Shown: one piece after another, positions 1 to 9,398 of the stretch
How positions within the stretch are numbered: the stretch's first letter is position 1
Layout of the letters: every line of letters begins with the position of its first letter
Source: Planctomycetaceae bacterium
GTDB lineage: Bacteria; Planctomycetota; Planctomycetia; Pirellulales; Pirellulaceae
Reading direction: 5' to 3'
Length of the DNA: 47,951 nt
NCBI GenBank assembly: GCA_005798335.1
Contig: SYJV01000107.1
Location: 1-47,951, forward strand
The notes under the pieces: generated by a model
Database searches by the model: none
What the model was told of the DNA's origin: nothing
The model's input: the letters and a program-made list of their open reading frames with translations, nothing else
Made by a program: the position numbers and the translations under genes

Positions 1-1
1 C

Positions 2-91
2 TCCACCGATAAAGAAAAGAAAAACAACCAATTAACCGTCGAAGATCAACTATTCGACGGCCTCAGCGGACAACGTGACTCCAGTTCATAG
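2..91 (+). CDS. C-terminal end of an unidentified protein (partial)
   Basis: An open frame runs in from the left edge and ends at TAG (89-91), giving 29 residues rich in Lys, Asn, Asp and Ser and ending in DSSS. Nothing in it identifies a family. Because dnaE2 follows on the same strand, and imuA-imuB-dnaE2 cassettes are common, it could be the tail of an ImuB-type Y-family polymerase. That is inference from position only; the sequence left of the window would settle it. Confidence 0.4.
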   Translation, partial: STDKEKKNNQLTVEDQLFDGLSGQRDSSS

Positions 92-241
92 CTTTAGAAA
101 CGTGGCATCTCAAGCCCGCCAAACTACGCATCGTCCGCGTCAATTCACATCTGCAATTGGTCTATAATGCCCATGCCAAAGAGATAGTCGCATGCAGGCA
201 GCCAACAGTCTAATCTACTAGGCATCGGGCGAACAATGAGT

Positions 242-300
242 GTCGCCTTTCGCTCCGCGAAAGTAGCGTTACATCATTCTGTCGCGGAGCGAAAGACGAC
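242..300. repeat. REP-like inverted repeat
   Basis: Arms of 19 bp at 242-260 and 282-300 pair with one mismatch around a 21-nt spacer. The core reads TTTCGCTCCGCGA in one arm and its complement in the other. No T-tract follows, so it is not a typical intrinsic terminator. The compact form and intergenic position suit a dispersed REP-type element. No second copy was seen in the window. Confidence 0.6.
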
Positions 301-333
301 AATAAAAAACCTGTCGATGCTAGGTAGACTTAA

Positions 334-361
334 TTGAGATCGTCTCAATCGATCATCTCAA
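334..361 (+). promoter_or_regulatory. Possible operator dyad upstream of dnaE2
   Basis: TTGAGAT (334-340) and ATCTCAA (355-361) form an inverted repeat with a 14-nt spacer, and GAGATCGTCTC inside it is itself a short palindrome. It lies 58 bp before the preferred dnaE2 start. DnaE2 genes are commonly under SOS control, so a repressor site is plausible. The motif does not match a LexA box known to me, and the regulatory role is inference. Confidence 0.3.
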
Positions 362-418
362 TCATGGTTCCCTCGCTGCAAGAGTGGTTTGGGCACAGGA
401 AAAATTGGCGCACCAAGA

Positions 419-3400
419 ATGCAGTACGTTGAACTTCATTGCAAAACGAATTTCTCATTTCTTGAAGGGGCCTCTCATCCAGACGAGTTAGTAGAGCAAG
501 CGCAGAGATTGGGATATGCGGGGTTGGCGATTACCGATCGAAATTCGCTTTCGGGCGTCGTTCGAGCTTTTACCGCGGCCAACGATTGCCAACTTCGTAT
601 GATCGTCGGGGCTGAGCTTCATCCGATCGATGGTCCACCGGTAGTTGTCTGGCCGAGCGATCGAGCTTCGTATGGGCGGCTTTGCAAGCTGATTACTCGA
701 GGTCGAATGCGGAGGGAGAAAGGCCATTGCGAGCTACGATGGAACGACATTATTCAGCTTCGCGATGGGTTGTTGGTAGGGATATTGCTGCGCGAACCAG
801 TGCTGGACGAAATAACGGTTCGCGACAAGTTGCATAGGCAAGAAAGTAGTGCATTTGTCTGGGAAGCGAACGATGGTTCCAAACAATCTTTAGAACACTT
901 TGACGTACCAAGCATTACGTTCAACTCGTGCGACGATGCGGGCTGGTTAGGCTGGTTACATTTTCTGCGCGACGTCTTCGGCGACACTGCATATCTATTG
1001 GCACAGTTGCATCGCGGAGTCGATGATCGCGATAAACTGGCGCGTTTGGATCGACTGAGTCGGGACTCGCGCGTGCCATTATTGGCCTCCGGAGATGTCC
1101 ACTATCACGTACCAGCGCGCTCTATTTTGCATGATTGCCTGACGGCTACTCGGATGGGAACCACGATCGAGATTATTCAAGCCGAGCGATTAGCAAACTC
1201 GCAATATCATTTGCGTCAGTTGGACGAGATTCAACGAATCTTCCAGGAAGCTCCTGATGCAATAGCGCGCACCAACGAAGTTGCTGACAGGTGCGGATTT
1301 TCTTTAGCTCAACTAAAATACGAGTACCCAATTGAACTTGCGCCCGACGGCCAACGCCCGATTGATTACCTCAAACGACTAGCATGGGAGGGTGCCAAAG
1401 GACGATTTCCGGACGGCGTACCCGAGAAAATCATTAACTTGTTGCGCCACGAAACTAACCTGATAGAGGAACTTGGTTATGAAGCCTATTTCTTGACAGT
1501 CTGGGACCTGGTCCGCTTTGCGCGATCCATGGGAATTCTATGTCAAGGGCGAGGTTCAGCGGCGAACAGCGTAGTGTGTTACTGCTTGGGCGTGACGTCG
1601 GTAAACCCCAATGAGCTCGATTTGCTGTTCGAGCGATTTATCAGTCGCCAGCGCAATGAGGCGCCCGATATTGACGTTGATTTTGAACATCAGCGGCGCG
1701 AGGAGGTCTTGCAGTATATCTATGCGAAGTACGGTCGCCACCGAGCAGGCATGACCGCAACTGTGATCACGTATCGCACAAAGTCTGCGATTCGCGATTG
1801 TGGGAAGGCCTTGGGAGTCTCGCTGGATCGATTGGATTCACTGTCCAAGCTGGTGGATTCACGGTACGAGGAAGGTTCTTTGGAACATCGTGCTGCCGAA
1901 ATAGGATTGGATCCCGAGTCAGCAATTGGTAAGCGATTCATCTATCTGGTGCAGACACTGGTCGGTTTTCCACGCCACCTCTCACAACATGTCGGTGGCA
2001 TGGTGATGACTCAAGGGTGGCTGTGTGAATTGTGTCCGATTGAAAACGCATCCATGGATGGGCGCACGGTGATTCAATGGAACAAGGACGATTTGGATGA
2101 TCTCGGAATTCTAAAAGTCGATTGCTTGGCGCTGGGGATGTTATCCGCAATCCATCGTGCATTCGACCTGATGGCGGAGCACTACGAGCGCACATTGACG
2201 TTGGCAACCGTTCCGCGCGAAGATCTCGCCGTTTACGACATGATCTGTCAGGCCGACACGATTGGCGTGTTTCAGATTGAAAGCCGCGCTCAAATGAGCA
2301 TGTTGCCGCGTTTGCGACCACGCTGTTTTTATGACTTAGTGATTGAAGTCGCCATTGTTCGGCCCGGCCCCATTCAAGGCCAGATGGTGCACCCGTACCT
2401 ACAAGCTCGCAAAACAGGAATCCAGCCTGAATATCCCACTGATGAGATACGCGATGTACTTGCTAAAACGATGGGCGTGCCAATTTTCCAAGAGCAAGCA
2501 ATGCGTCTGGCTGTCGTTGCAGCAGGATTTACACCGGGTGAGGCGGATCAATTACGACGAGCCATGGCGGCATGGCGACGTCCAGGGGTGATCGATTCGT
2601 TTCGGCAGAAGCTGATCGAAGGAATGCGCGCCAAAGGGCTGCCCGACAAATTCGCCGAACAAGTCTTTACGCAGATTCGTGGCTTTGGTGAATACGGATT
2701 TCCTGAATCGCATGCGGCCAGCTTTGCGATCTTAGTCTACGTCTCATGTTGGTTGAAATATCACTACCCAGCGGTATTTTGCGCTGCGCTGCTAAACAGC
2801 CAGCCCATGGGATTTTACGCGCCCGCACAATTGGTTCAGGATGCTCGCAAGCACGGTGTCGAAGTTGCTGGAGTCGACGTCAACTTCAGCCGTTGGGACT
2901 GCACGTTAGAACCCATTGGAGATCACCATTCGAAGCCGGTGAGGCGACTGCGGCTGGGGTTGAACATTATTCGTGGATTGGCCATATCGGTCGGATCGGT
3001 AATCGAGATTGCTCGTGACAAAGCTGGGCCATTTCGCGACCTGGCTGACTTCACCAGACGATGTCGACTAGGGCAAGCCTCTATCACCATATTGGCAGAT
3101 GCGGGTGCGCTGCAATCGCTTGCGGGTGATCGGCGTGCTGCGTATTGGCAGGCACTCGCGCAGGAGAAATCTGCCATGCCTATGCCGCTCTTGGAAGCGT
3201 ACGGTGCTAATACTGACGATCCTTTACCAGAGCACATCCAGCCGATGCGCGCGGTAGAGGAAGTTCAGGCAGACTACCAAACCACTGGCCTGTCATTACG
3301 AGCACATCCGTTTTCTTTTCTACGAGCTGAGTTAGAGAAGTTACGAGTCACACCCGCAGCACATCTAGAACATGTTTCCGATGGCCGATTCCTACACGTC

Positions 3401-3667
3401 GCAGGTTTAGTTCTAGTGAGACAGCGTCCGGGAACTGCCAAGGGAATTACTTTCGTAACGCTCGAAGATGAAACCGGAACTGTGAACCTGGTACTCAAGC
3501 CCGAAGTGTGGCAGCGGCATTATAAAGTTGCTCGTCGCTCCAATGCGTGGCTCGCTCACGGAGTACTCGAAAGCCGCGATGGGGTCATGCACATAATCGT
3601 TGGTCGCATAGAAGACCTCACCGATAGGATTGGATCAGTTCCAGGCAAGTCTCGTGATTTTCATTAA
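419..3667 (+). CDS. dnaE2: Error-prone DNA polymerase III alpha subunit DnaE2
   Basis: A C-family DNA polymerase of 1,082 residues for translesion synthesis and damage-induced mutagenesis, normally working with ImuA and ImuB. The N-terminus is a PHP domain (HCKTNFSFLEGAS near residue 6). The palm carries PDIDVDF, with catalytic aspartates about D419 and D421, and a third in LKVDCLALG (about D568). Helix-hairpin-helix and OB-fold segments occupy the C-terminal third. The length and the absence of a long C-terminal tail fit DnaE2 rather than replicative DnaE1. A TTG at 389 would add ten residues, but ATG at 419 puts the conserved start of the PHP domain at the N-terminus, so it is preferred. 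The upstream gene runs off the window, so an imu cassette cannot be confirmed. Confidence 0.95.
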   Translation: MQYVELHCKTNFSFLEGASHPDELVEQAQRLGYAGLAITDRNSLSGVVRAFTAANDCQLRMIVGAELHPIDGPPVVVWPSDRASYGRLCKLITRGRMRREKGHCELRWNDIIQLRDGLLVGILLREPVLDEITVRDKLHRQESSAFVWEANDGSKQSLEHFDVPSITFNSCDDAGWLGWLHFLRDVFGDTAYLLAQLHRGVDDRDKLARLDRLSRDSRVPLLASGDVHYHVPARSILHDCLTATRMGTTIEIIQAERLANSQYHLRQLDEIQRIFQEAPDAIARTNEVADRCGFSLAQLKYEYPIELAPDGQRPIDYLKRLAWEGAKGRFPDGVPEKIINLLRHETNLIEELGYEAYFLTVWDLVRFARSMGILCQGRGSAANSVVCYCLGVTSVNPNELDLLFERFISRQRNEAPDIDVDFEHQRREEVLQYIYAKYGRHRAGMTATVITYRTKSAIRDCGKALGVSLDRLDSLSKLVDSRYEEGSLEHRAAEIGLDPESAIGKRFIYLVQTLVGFPRHLSQHVGGMVMTQGWLCELCPIENASMDGRTVIQWNKDDLDDLGILKVDCLALGMLSAIHRAFDLMAEHYERTLTLATVPREDLAVYDMICQADTIGVFQIESRAQMSMLPRLRPRCFYDLVIEVAIVRPGPIQGQMVHPYLQARKTGIQPEYPTDEIRDVLAKTMGVPIFQEQAMRLAVVAAGFTPGEADQLRRAMAAWRRPGVIDSFRQKLIEGMRAKGLPDKFAEQVFTQIRGFGEYGFPESHAASFAILVYVSCWLKYHYPAVFCAALLNSQPMGFYAPAQLVQDARKHGVEVAGVDVNFSRWDCTLEPIGDHHSKPVRRLRLGLNIIRGLAISVGSVIEIARDKAGPFRDLADFTRRCRLGQASITILADAGALQSLAGDRRAAYWQALAQEKSAMPMPLLEAYGANTDDPLPEHIQPMRAVEEVQADYQTTGLSLRAHPFSFLRAELEKLRVTPAAHLEHVSDGRFLHVAGLVLVRQRPGTAKGITFVTLEDETGTVNLVLKPEVWQRHYKVARRSNAWLAHGVLESRDGVMHIIVGRIEDLTDRIGSVPGKSRDFH

Positions 3668-3787
3668 TGAATTGCGACAGTTGCTGAATGAACTTGATTA
3701 ATGGGTGGACCGTTACAGCTTGACAGCCGCACAAAGCTGAACGCAAGTGATGAACCTCAATTAGATGCTTGCTACAATTACCGTACG

Positions 3788-4780
3788 ATGGAAAATTCCA
3801 ATCTACCTACGCCACACAACAACTTCTTTCAGTTTGCGTTATCGCACGTTGAGTTGTTGCGGAGCTTAATAGAAACTCAGTTGCCTGTCGAACTCGTTGC
3901 CGCATTGAATTTGAGTTCACTAGCGCTGATAAAAGGCAGCTTTGTTGACCCCAATTTGCGCGAGATGCACTCGGATCTATTGGCTTCTACACGGTTGACT
4001 GGTCCGCTTGGCGAACATGACGAAGAAGTGCTAATCTACTTTCTGTTCGAGCATAAAAGCGAAGCGGAACCGTTGACGGTTCTGCAGTTGCTGGCGTACA
4101 TCGTGCGTATTTGGCAGCAGAGAACCCGCGAGGGCAAACCGTTGTGCGCGATCGTGCCGCTGGTAATTTATCATGGCTCGAGCCGCTGGAAGACCGCGCG
4201 CCGAATTAGCGACTTGGTACGCGTTCCCAAGATTTTTGATCAATACCTTGTTCAATTCGGATTTCGACTGGTGGATCTTTGTGAATTATCCGATGAGGAA
4301 GTTTCCGGCGAGCCATTTTTACAAGCCACGTTGCGGCTGCTAAAATACAGTCGTAGCCAGGAATTGCCCAAGCGACTTAGGCCGATCCTGGAATTGTTGG
4401 TCTCGGTCCCGCAATTCAGCAGCATTGAGGTTTGGATTCAAGCCATTGGAGTATATATCATGGCGGTAAACAAAACGATTGGCGCTAGCGAACTGTCTGC
4501 TATCGTTCAGCAAGTGTTCCCAACTCAATTTGAACTCGGCTCGCTCGCGGATCGTCTGTTGACCCAAGGGCGACAAGAAGGAGCCCAAGTCGGTAGACAA
4601 GAAGGTATACAAACAGGTAGACAGGAAGGAGTCTTGATTGGCAAGATTCAATTGCTGGAAGAACTCTGTGGCGTCGAGCAAACGAGTGGTGACAAGTTGC
4701 TATCGTTGAGTTCTGATCAGCTTGAATTGCGAGTCGCGGAACTCCAGACGCAACTTCGCGATCGTCGCTCAAAGGAGTAG
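3788..4780 (+). CDS. Rpn family PD-(D/E)XK nuclease (transposase_31/YhgA-like)
   Basis: Resembles the recombination-promoting nuclease (Rpn/YhgA, COG5464) family: an N-terminal NNFFQFALSHVE segment, an aspartate in MHSDLL, then a strand with FLFEHKSE that supplies the E-x-K of a PD-(D/E)XK site. The C-terminus carries three tandem GRQEG units followed by a Gly-Lys segment, typical of this family. ATG at 3788 starts MENSNLPTP and gives 330 residues; an in-frame ATG at 3701 would add 29 residues without family-like sequence. It follows dnaE2 by 120 bp on the same strand but is probably a separate, mobile-type gene. Known members cut DNA and promote RecA-independent recombination; activity here is inferred. 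Confidence 0.85.
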   Translation: MENSNLPTPHNNFFQFALSHVELLRSLIETQLPVELVAALNLSSLALIKGSFVDPNLREMHSDLLASTRLTGPLGEHDEEVLIYFLFEHKSEAEPLTVLQLLAYIVRIWQQRTREGKPLCAIVPLVIYHGSSRWKTARRISDLVRVPKIFDQYLVQFGFRLVDLCELSDEEVSGEPFLQATLRLLKYSRSQELPKRLRPILELLVSVPQFSSIEVWIQAIGVYIMAVNKTIGASELSAIVQQVFPTQFELGSLADRLLTQGRQEGAQVGRQEGIQTGRQEGVLIGKIQLLEELCGVEQTSGDKLLSLSSDQLELRVAELQTQLRDRRSKE

Positions 4781-4917
4781 TTTGACTGCATAGCGTTGTT
4801 GGGATCGCTGGGTAGCAATAAGTGGTCTTAATTGTTTGGTCTTGCAAATTGCAGATTTCGAATTGCAGAACTCAGAATCAAATTGCAGGTTGCAATGGCA
4901 AGCTAGCAGGGGCAACT

Positions 4918-7900
4918 TCAGCTCTTGCTATCAACTTTGGTTCGGATTGCCCAGTCGGTGGATTGTTCGAGCGAGGAAACATCGTAGGGACGAAATCGTG
5001 CAACCGAACTTGTCGCATCGTCGTGTGCGAGCAGAACATTGGGACTTAGCTGCGATGCGGCGATCGAATCGATCAAATTTGTAGAATCGTTCGCGCCCAT
5101 CTGCATCAGTATGCGCACTTCAATTTCGCGCAACGCCGAGCGGCTAAGCCATCGGTTGGCGGTGGACGCGTTCTCGGCCCAAATGGCGACGTGCACGCCA
5201 TGGCTGGGACCATCTCGTAGAATTTCCTCAAGCAACTTGTCCGGTGTAAGACTGGATTCACCGAACGATCCCATGCCAAATTCATCTTCTCGCCTCAACG
5301 TTCGCAGCCGTCCAATCTGTACCAGTACAACCAGCAGCGGAGTCCAATTCGATTCCTCGACGGTATTGTCGATGCGCTGCTTCAATTGTGCGTGGACCTC
5401 TGCCAACATTTCGTCAACACCTCGCGCGTCGACGATTTGACTGTTTGCGTACCCGACCTTCAATCGATCACCTAGTTGCAAGCAACTTGCATCAGTGGGT
5501 TTTGCAGCCTGGACGAGGATAACTTTCGAAACGGATAGTCCGTAGTGATGCACGAACGAGGCTATCACAGAGTTCAGTACCGCCGCAGCGTGCGAGTCGT
5601 CAGCCCCGACTAGCAGAATATTCCGACCTGCCTGCTGAGTAAGCGGAATTACTACTCCTGGATTGATCGCAACGCTGTCACCCAACAAGCACCAGCAAGC
5701 GTTTGCATTCAAAGTCTTGCGAGCAGTTTCAATCGCTAGGGCAGCGCTCGACGAATCCCAATTCGAGGCCCGATTACCTTCGTAAACGACTGTGTGCCCC
5801 AGCATATTGGTGCTTGGGTCGGAATTGCGATACTGCGTGGGAAATTCTGCGAACCAAGCGATTTGCTCTTGTTTGGTCAACCAGCCAATTTGCATGGTTT
5901 GATTGCCTTCGATCCTGCCGCCTGCATCGTTGTAAACGGCTTGCCCGGGATGCTTGAGACGTGCAGCGGCTGGATTGTCATCGGCAAAAATCATCTGTGC
6001 GTCCGCCGCATCACACTGCAAAGCGACGCGCACTGCCATTTGCCCCATCGTCGTTCGCGGCAATGAATATGCTCCCGACAGAGTCTGGCTGCTCAGAATC
6101 GAGTGTACGCCGAACGAACGCCCTTGCCGAACGATGCGATCCAGAATCAAGCTGGCTTGATTGGATAGCTTATCATCTTCGACAAACAACTCCTGGAACT
6201 CATCAATTACGATCAATACGCGCGGCAGCGGCTGGTCTGGACGTACCAGATTCCAGCTTGCCAAATCCTGAACACCAGCTTCACGAAACATCTGTCCCCG
6301 GATCTGCATGCAGCGATCGATATGCTCCAGCGCGCTTAAGCCAAATTCGCGTTCGCTCTCGATGCCAATGATATCGGCATGCGGCAATCGACCTTGACCA
6401 TAGACTTGGAATTCGACTCCTTTCTTGAAGTCGAGCAAGACCATGCGAAGTCGCTCTGGCGAGTACTTCACCGCTGCGCTCGTTATCAATGCGTGCAATA
6501 GAGTTGACTTGCCCGAGCCCGTTTTGCCGGCGATGATCGCATGTTGGGCTGTGCCTATGCCCAGTTTCATGGAGTGAATGCGGCCGACACCACTTTGGCC
6601 AATCGGAATTTCCAGCGATTTTGAGCTGTCGGCGGTCCAATGTTGCTCTTTGGGTGGAACGATGGATTGCAAAGGAACTTCCACGCGCGCCGCGAGTATG
6701 GCTTGTCTTCCGGATTCTTCGACCAACCATTGCTGTTGATTCTCGTCAGGCAGTCGCGGCGGATCGATGGGCAGATCCGCATATTGCGCACCGTTCAGCC
6801 TAAGTCCTTGGCCGTTATCGGTAACCGTCAAATGTAAACCCCGGCGCATGACAGATTCACAGTGTTCGGACGTCAGCCACGGTAGGTTTGGATCGATCAG
6901 CAATATCGGCACGATGCCGCAACGCGTACCAGAATCCAGTAAACTTTGTAACGCTTTCCACGAGTGATCATCCAGCCCCGCGGGAAATGAGGACCAAACG
7001 AGCAGACGATACGGTTCAGCCAGCGAGCCTGCATCACGATTGTATTCGACGATACTGCGATACTGATTGCGCAGCGATTGCTGGATAAAATCCTCGGCAG
7101 CCATGGCTAGTTGATCGATTTGCCTGGCGATGTGTCCCGGTTGAGTCCAGACGCGATGTGTGACCAATTGTGGATCGAAGTCGGCCAAGTGCATCAACCA
7201 TCCGAAATCTCTGCCAAGCGCCGGTGGATCGATAACGCATACTTGAGTCTTGCCTGGCGGCAAACTAGTTAGGGCCCGCAAGATCAAGTTCCGCACCGAG
7301 CACTGTGCCACTTCGCTTGCAGGATCGCCTGTCAGCGTAAGATATTTGTCCTCGATGGGCTCAAAGGTAACTGTTGCCATATGGGGTATAGGGCCGTTGG
7401 CGCGAACATCTTCGTGCAGCAAATCGTCTACAGCCAGCGATCCGATCGGAAAAATAGGTTGTTCCAATCGACATGGCCAATCTCGGTTAGACCAAGTGCT
7501 GTTGGTCCAAACAGGAAAATGCTGTTGGCACCATTGATTGCCCCGTTGCATGAATTGCAGCGCGGTACTGCTGGCTCGAAGTAGTCGTCGGGCGCCGCTG
7601 CGGTCAATGCGTTCGATGTGGGCGACGATTGAGGATTTGCTTTCCACAAACCTAGTTTCGACATCCGAGATAGTCTGTTCGTGTCGAGCCAAAAAATCGT
7701 GCTGGCGAGACTTGAATTGTTGGTCAGTTGAGGCAATCGACTGAGTAAGCTGGTCACTCGCAGAACGTTTTTCGGCTGTATGGCTTTGCGACAGTAATTC
7801 GAGCTGCTGTTTGACCTTCGAGTTGATTTCGGTGACTTGTTGTTCGCGCCATTTGACAACTTTTTCGATCTTGGCGTCGCGTTTGTCGGCCAATCGTTTG

Positions 7901-8820
7901 AGCTCGGCCTCGCTCTCCGCCATCGATAAACGCTTACCTTCTTCAATTACTTTGCGCGCAGTATTTAGTGAGGTTTGCAGTTTGGGAAACTCCGCCAGTG
8001 TAAAACGTCGCAACCAAGGATATGCGGCCAATTGGGCGCCACCAATCAATACAATCGCGAGCACACCTCCGATCGACAAGGCGACTGGCCAGTTAACGAT
8101 TTGGAGCGCGCCGAGAACCCCGGTTATGGCAAAAGCGATGATCAAGCAAGCAAGCCAAAACCATATCGATCGAAGGGCTTGAGTTACGTGGTTGTTCGCC
8201 AGGTGCTGCAGATGGCCGGATGCCTCGTTGATAAATTGATGCGCCCTCTGAAGGCATTCCCTAGCAGTGCCGGGAAGTTCAGTTATCACTTTGTCAATCG
8301 CGGCCTGAGGAACATTGACTCCACGTTGCGCGAGCAATGCTTCACTCGATTGTTGAACGCCGAGGATCTCATTTGATTTTAATTCAAAGGCGTTCTTGAA
8401 TTCGCGTAGCTGAGCAATCGGAGCATTTTTCGCCTGCATGAAACGTTTCTCAGCAGATCCAACTCTTTGCTTGGCCTCATTGTTGATTTGTTCGGCATGG
8501 ACTCGTGCGGCGGCTCGTATCGCAGCTTCCTTGGCTGAATAGCCGTGGACAGCGTCGTACGCACGTTGCTCGCACTCACTCCAGCGCGCGTGCCTGGCCG
8601 AGTCCCACTCAGTAATCAACTGATTTAGCGATCGTTGGCCGGTTTCTTTAAGTGAAGCTAAATGCTGCTGATGCTGTTCGTCAAGCAACAGGATTTGCTG
8701 GCGCAGTTGCTCAACCTCCAGCGCGATTTTCTTGCTGCTGGAACTCATCCGTTCGCGCAGGCCACTTATCAGTTTTTGGAGCCGCTGGCGTCGAAGAAAT
8801 CTCGGCGTCGATTCGATCAT
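4918..8820 (-). CDS. FtsK/SpoIIIE-type two-domain membrane ATPase (EssC-like)
   Basis: A 1,300-residue protein. Seen in order: an N-terminal Gln/Lys/Glu-rich coiled coil (about 15-130), two transmembrane helices at about 218-268, a second coiled coil (about 280-410), an FtsK/SpoIIIE ATPase with Walker A GKTGSGKST (765-773) and Walker B VLIVIDE (D873, E874), then a second RecA-like domain whose P-loop position reads GADDSHAAA and so lacks the Lys-Ser/Thr. One active plus one degenerate ATPase domain recalls EssC/EccC of type VII secretion rather than chromosome-segregating FtsK. The C-terminal FtsK gamma DNA-binding domain is absent. A WXG100-like gene lies 68 bp upstream on the same strand, supporting export over DNA pumping. 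The coiled coils flanking an internal membrane pair are unlike classical EssC, which has FHA domains. Substrate unknown. Confidence 0.85.
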   Translation of the reverse strand: MIESTPRFLRRQRLQKLISGLRERMSSSSKKIALEVEQLRQQILLLDEQHQQHLASLKETGQRSLNQLITEWDSARHARWSECEQRAYDAVHGYSAKEAAIRAAARVHAEQINNEAKQRVGSAEKRFMQAKNAPIAQLREFKNAFELKSNEILGVQQSSEALLAQRGVNVPQAAIDKVITELPGTARECLQRAHQFINEASGHLQHLANNHVTQALRSIWFWLACLIIAFAITGVLGALQIVNWPVALSIGGVLAIVLIGGAQLAAYPWLRRFTLAEFPKLQTSLNTARKVIEEGKRLSMAESEAELKRLADKRDAKIEKVVKWREQQVTEINSKVKQQLELLSQSHTAEKRSASDQLTQSIASTDQQFKSRQHDFLARHEQTISDVETRFVESKSSIVAHIERIDRSGARRLLRASSTALQFMQRGNQWCQQHFPVWTNSTWSNRDWPCRLEQPIFPIGSLAVDDLLHEDVRANGPIPHMATVTFEPIEDKYLTLTGDPASEVAQCSVRNLILRALTSLPPGKTQVCVIDPPALGRDFGWLMHLADFDPQLVTHRVWTQPGHIARQIDQLAMAAEDFIQQSLRNQYRSIVEYNRDAGSLAEPYRLLVWSSFPAGLDDHSWKALQSLLDSGTRCGIVPILLIDPNLPWLTSEHCESVMRRGLHLTVTDNGQGLRLNGAQYADLPIDPPRLPDENQQQWLVEESGRQAILAARVEVPLQSIVPPKEQHWTADSSKSLEIPIGQSGVGRIHSMKLGIGTAQHAIIAGKTGSGKSTLLHALITSAAVKYSPERLRMVLLDFKKGVEFQVYGQGRLPHADIIGIESEREFGLSALEHIDRCMQIRGQMFREAGVQDLASWNLVRPDQPLPRVLIVIDEFQELFVEDDKLSNQASLILDRIVRQGRSFGVHSILSSQTLSGAYSLPRTTMGQMAVRVALQCDAADAQMIFADDNPAAARLKHPGQAVYNDAGGRIEGNQTMQIGWLTKQEQIAWFAEFPTQYRNSDPSTNMLGHTVVYEGNRASNWDSSSAALAIETARKTLNANACWCLLGDSVAINPGVVIPLTQQAGRNILLVGADDSHAAAVLNSVIASFVHHYGLSVSKVILVQAAKPTDASCLQLGDRLKVGYANSQIVDARGVDEMLAEVHAQLKQRIDNTVEESNWTPLLVVLVQIGRLRTLRREDEFGMGSFGESSLTPDKLLEEILRDGPSHGVHVAIWAENASTANRWLSRSALREIEVRILMQMGANDSTNLIDSIAASQLSPNVLLAHDDATSSVARFRPYDVSSLEQSTDWAIRTKVDSKS

Positions 8821-8888
8821 GAGTATCCGATGCGGTTCTAGTTGGCGGCAATCCGAAGCTGGTACAACGGCCAGGCCAATTCTCTGTT

Positions 8889-9125
8889 CTAGCGAGGTTC
8901 GCTGAGCTTTTTGGCAACGTCCTCAAACAATTCTACTGTACGAGTTATCTCAACCACCAACTGCTGCACCGTCGGACGAATCTCTTGCATATGCTCCTTC
9001 ACAAACGCCTGCGCTTGCGAATCTTTCCACACTTGTTGAGTGTTTTCTACTTCCGTCAACAACTCGTCCGAAATCCGAGTCAGTCGTTGAGCAACACCGG
9101 GTAAATCGTGGCTGATGCGTTGCAT
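8889..9125 (-). CDS. Small WXG100-like helical hairpin protein
   Basis: 78 residues, almost all predicted helix, with a central turn VWKDSQAQAF at residues 32-41. The spacing Trp-x-x-x-x-x-x-x-Phe, with Ala before Phe, matches the WXG turn of ESAT-6/WXG100 proteins, except that the glycine is replaced by Asp. Helix 1 covers about residues 5-31 and helix 2 about 42-75. The ATG at 9123-9125 is the only plausible start, since an in-frame TGA lies about 11 codons upstream. It ends 68 bp before the FtsK/EssC-like ATPase and is probably cotranscribed with it. In type VII systems such small proteins are exported dimers that bind the ATPase. That role is inferred from motif and neighbour; it could also be an unrelated coiled-coil adaptor. 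Confidence 0.65.
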   Translation of the reverse strand: MQRISHDLPGVAQRLTRISDELLTEVENTQQVWKDSQAQAFVKEHMQEIRPTVQQLVVEITRTVELFEDVAKKLSEPR

Positions 9126-9229
9126 GAGGCAATTCCAGAAGATGTTGAGCCAGATTCAGAATAGCAGACTCGCCCCGCGCTTGCCACGGAACAACCCCTA
9201 CAGGCAATTTGATCAGTACGAATTTAGTC

Positions 9230-9398
9230 GTGGATTCAACTTTATTTGCGGTCGACGTCGTTTAAAGGGCTCAGACGATCCTGGGAGAACTAGGCTGAAT
9301 TTTGAGCGACTAGTGCTCAATGAAAGTGTACAAGCTTTCTCACCCCCCGTTGAGAGGCGAGGTTGGTCGATTGTCGATTAGCTTCGCCTCTTTTTTTT
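9230..9398 (+). ncRNA. Candidate small RNA ending at an intrinsic terminator
   Basis: Between two minus-strand genes, the plus strand shows consecutive hairpins: TTGAGC/GCTCAA around 9302-9320, GAAAG/CTTTC around 9322-9341, and the GAGGCGA/TCGCCTC stem at 9354-9390 followed by eight T. No protein gene precedes this terminator on the plus strand (an 88-codon frame there has no family features). A short untranslated RNA would explain it. The 5' end is a guess, since no strong promoter was seen. It does not match 6S, SRP, tmRNA or RNase P signatures that I can recognise. Confidence 0.3.
9352..9398 (+). terminator. Rho-independent terminator (plus strand)
   Basis: The stem AGAGGCGA (9353-9360) pairs with TCGCCTCT (9384-9391), and a run of T follows (9391-9398). 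The intervening loop of about 23 nt can fold further. The T-run is on the plus strand only, so it acts on rightward transcription. The facing TPR gene, which ends at 9472, is on the other strand. Confidence 0.5.

Larger units (their letters stand above)
92..418. other. Intergenic region upstream of dnaE2
   Basis: No convincing gene. It holds a long inverted repeat (242-300) and a shorter dyad (334-361) close to the dnaE2 start, each listed separately. The rest shows nothing recognisable. Confidence 0.6.

Noticed and set aside
4781-4917. Repeated AATTGCAG-type words between the Rpn and ATPase genes
   Set aside because: Short, imperfect, AT-rich; no consistent spacer or unit length, so not a CRISPR or tandem repeat.
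9115-9381. 88-codon plus-strand frame
   Set aside because: Composition lacks family features and it overlaps the small gene's start and the structured RNA region.
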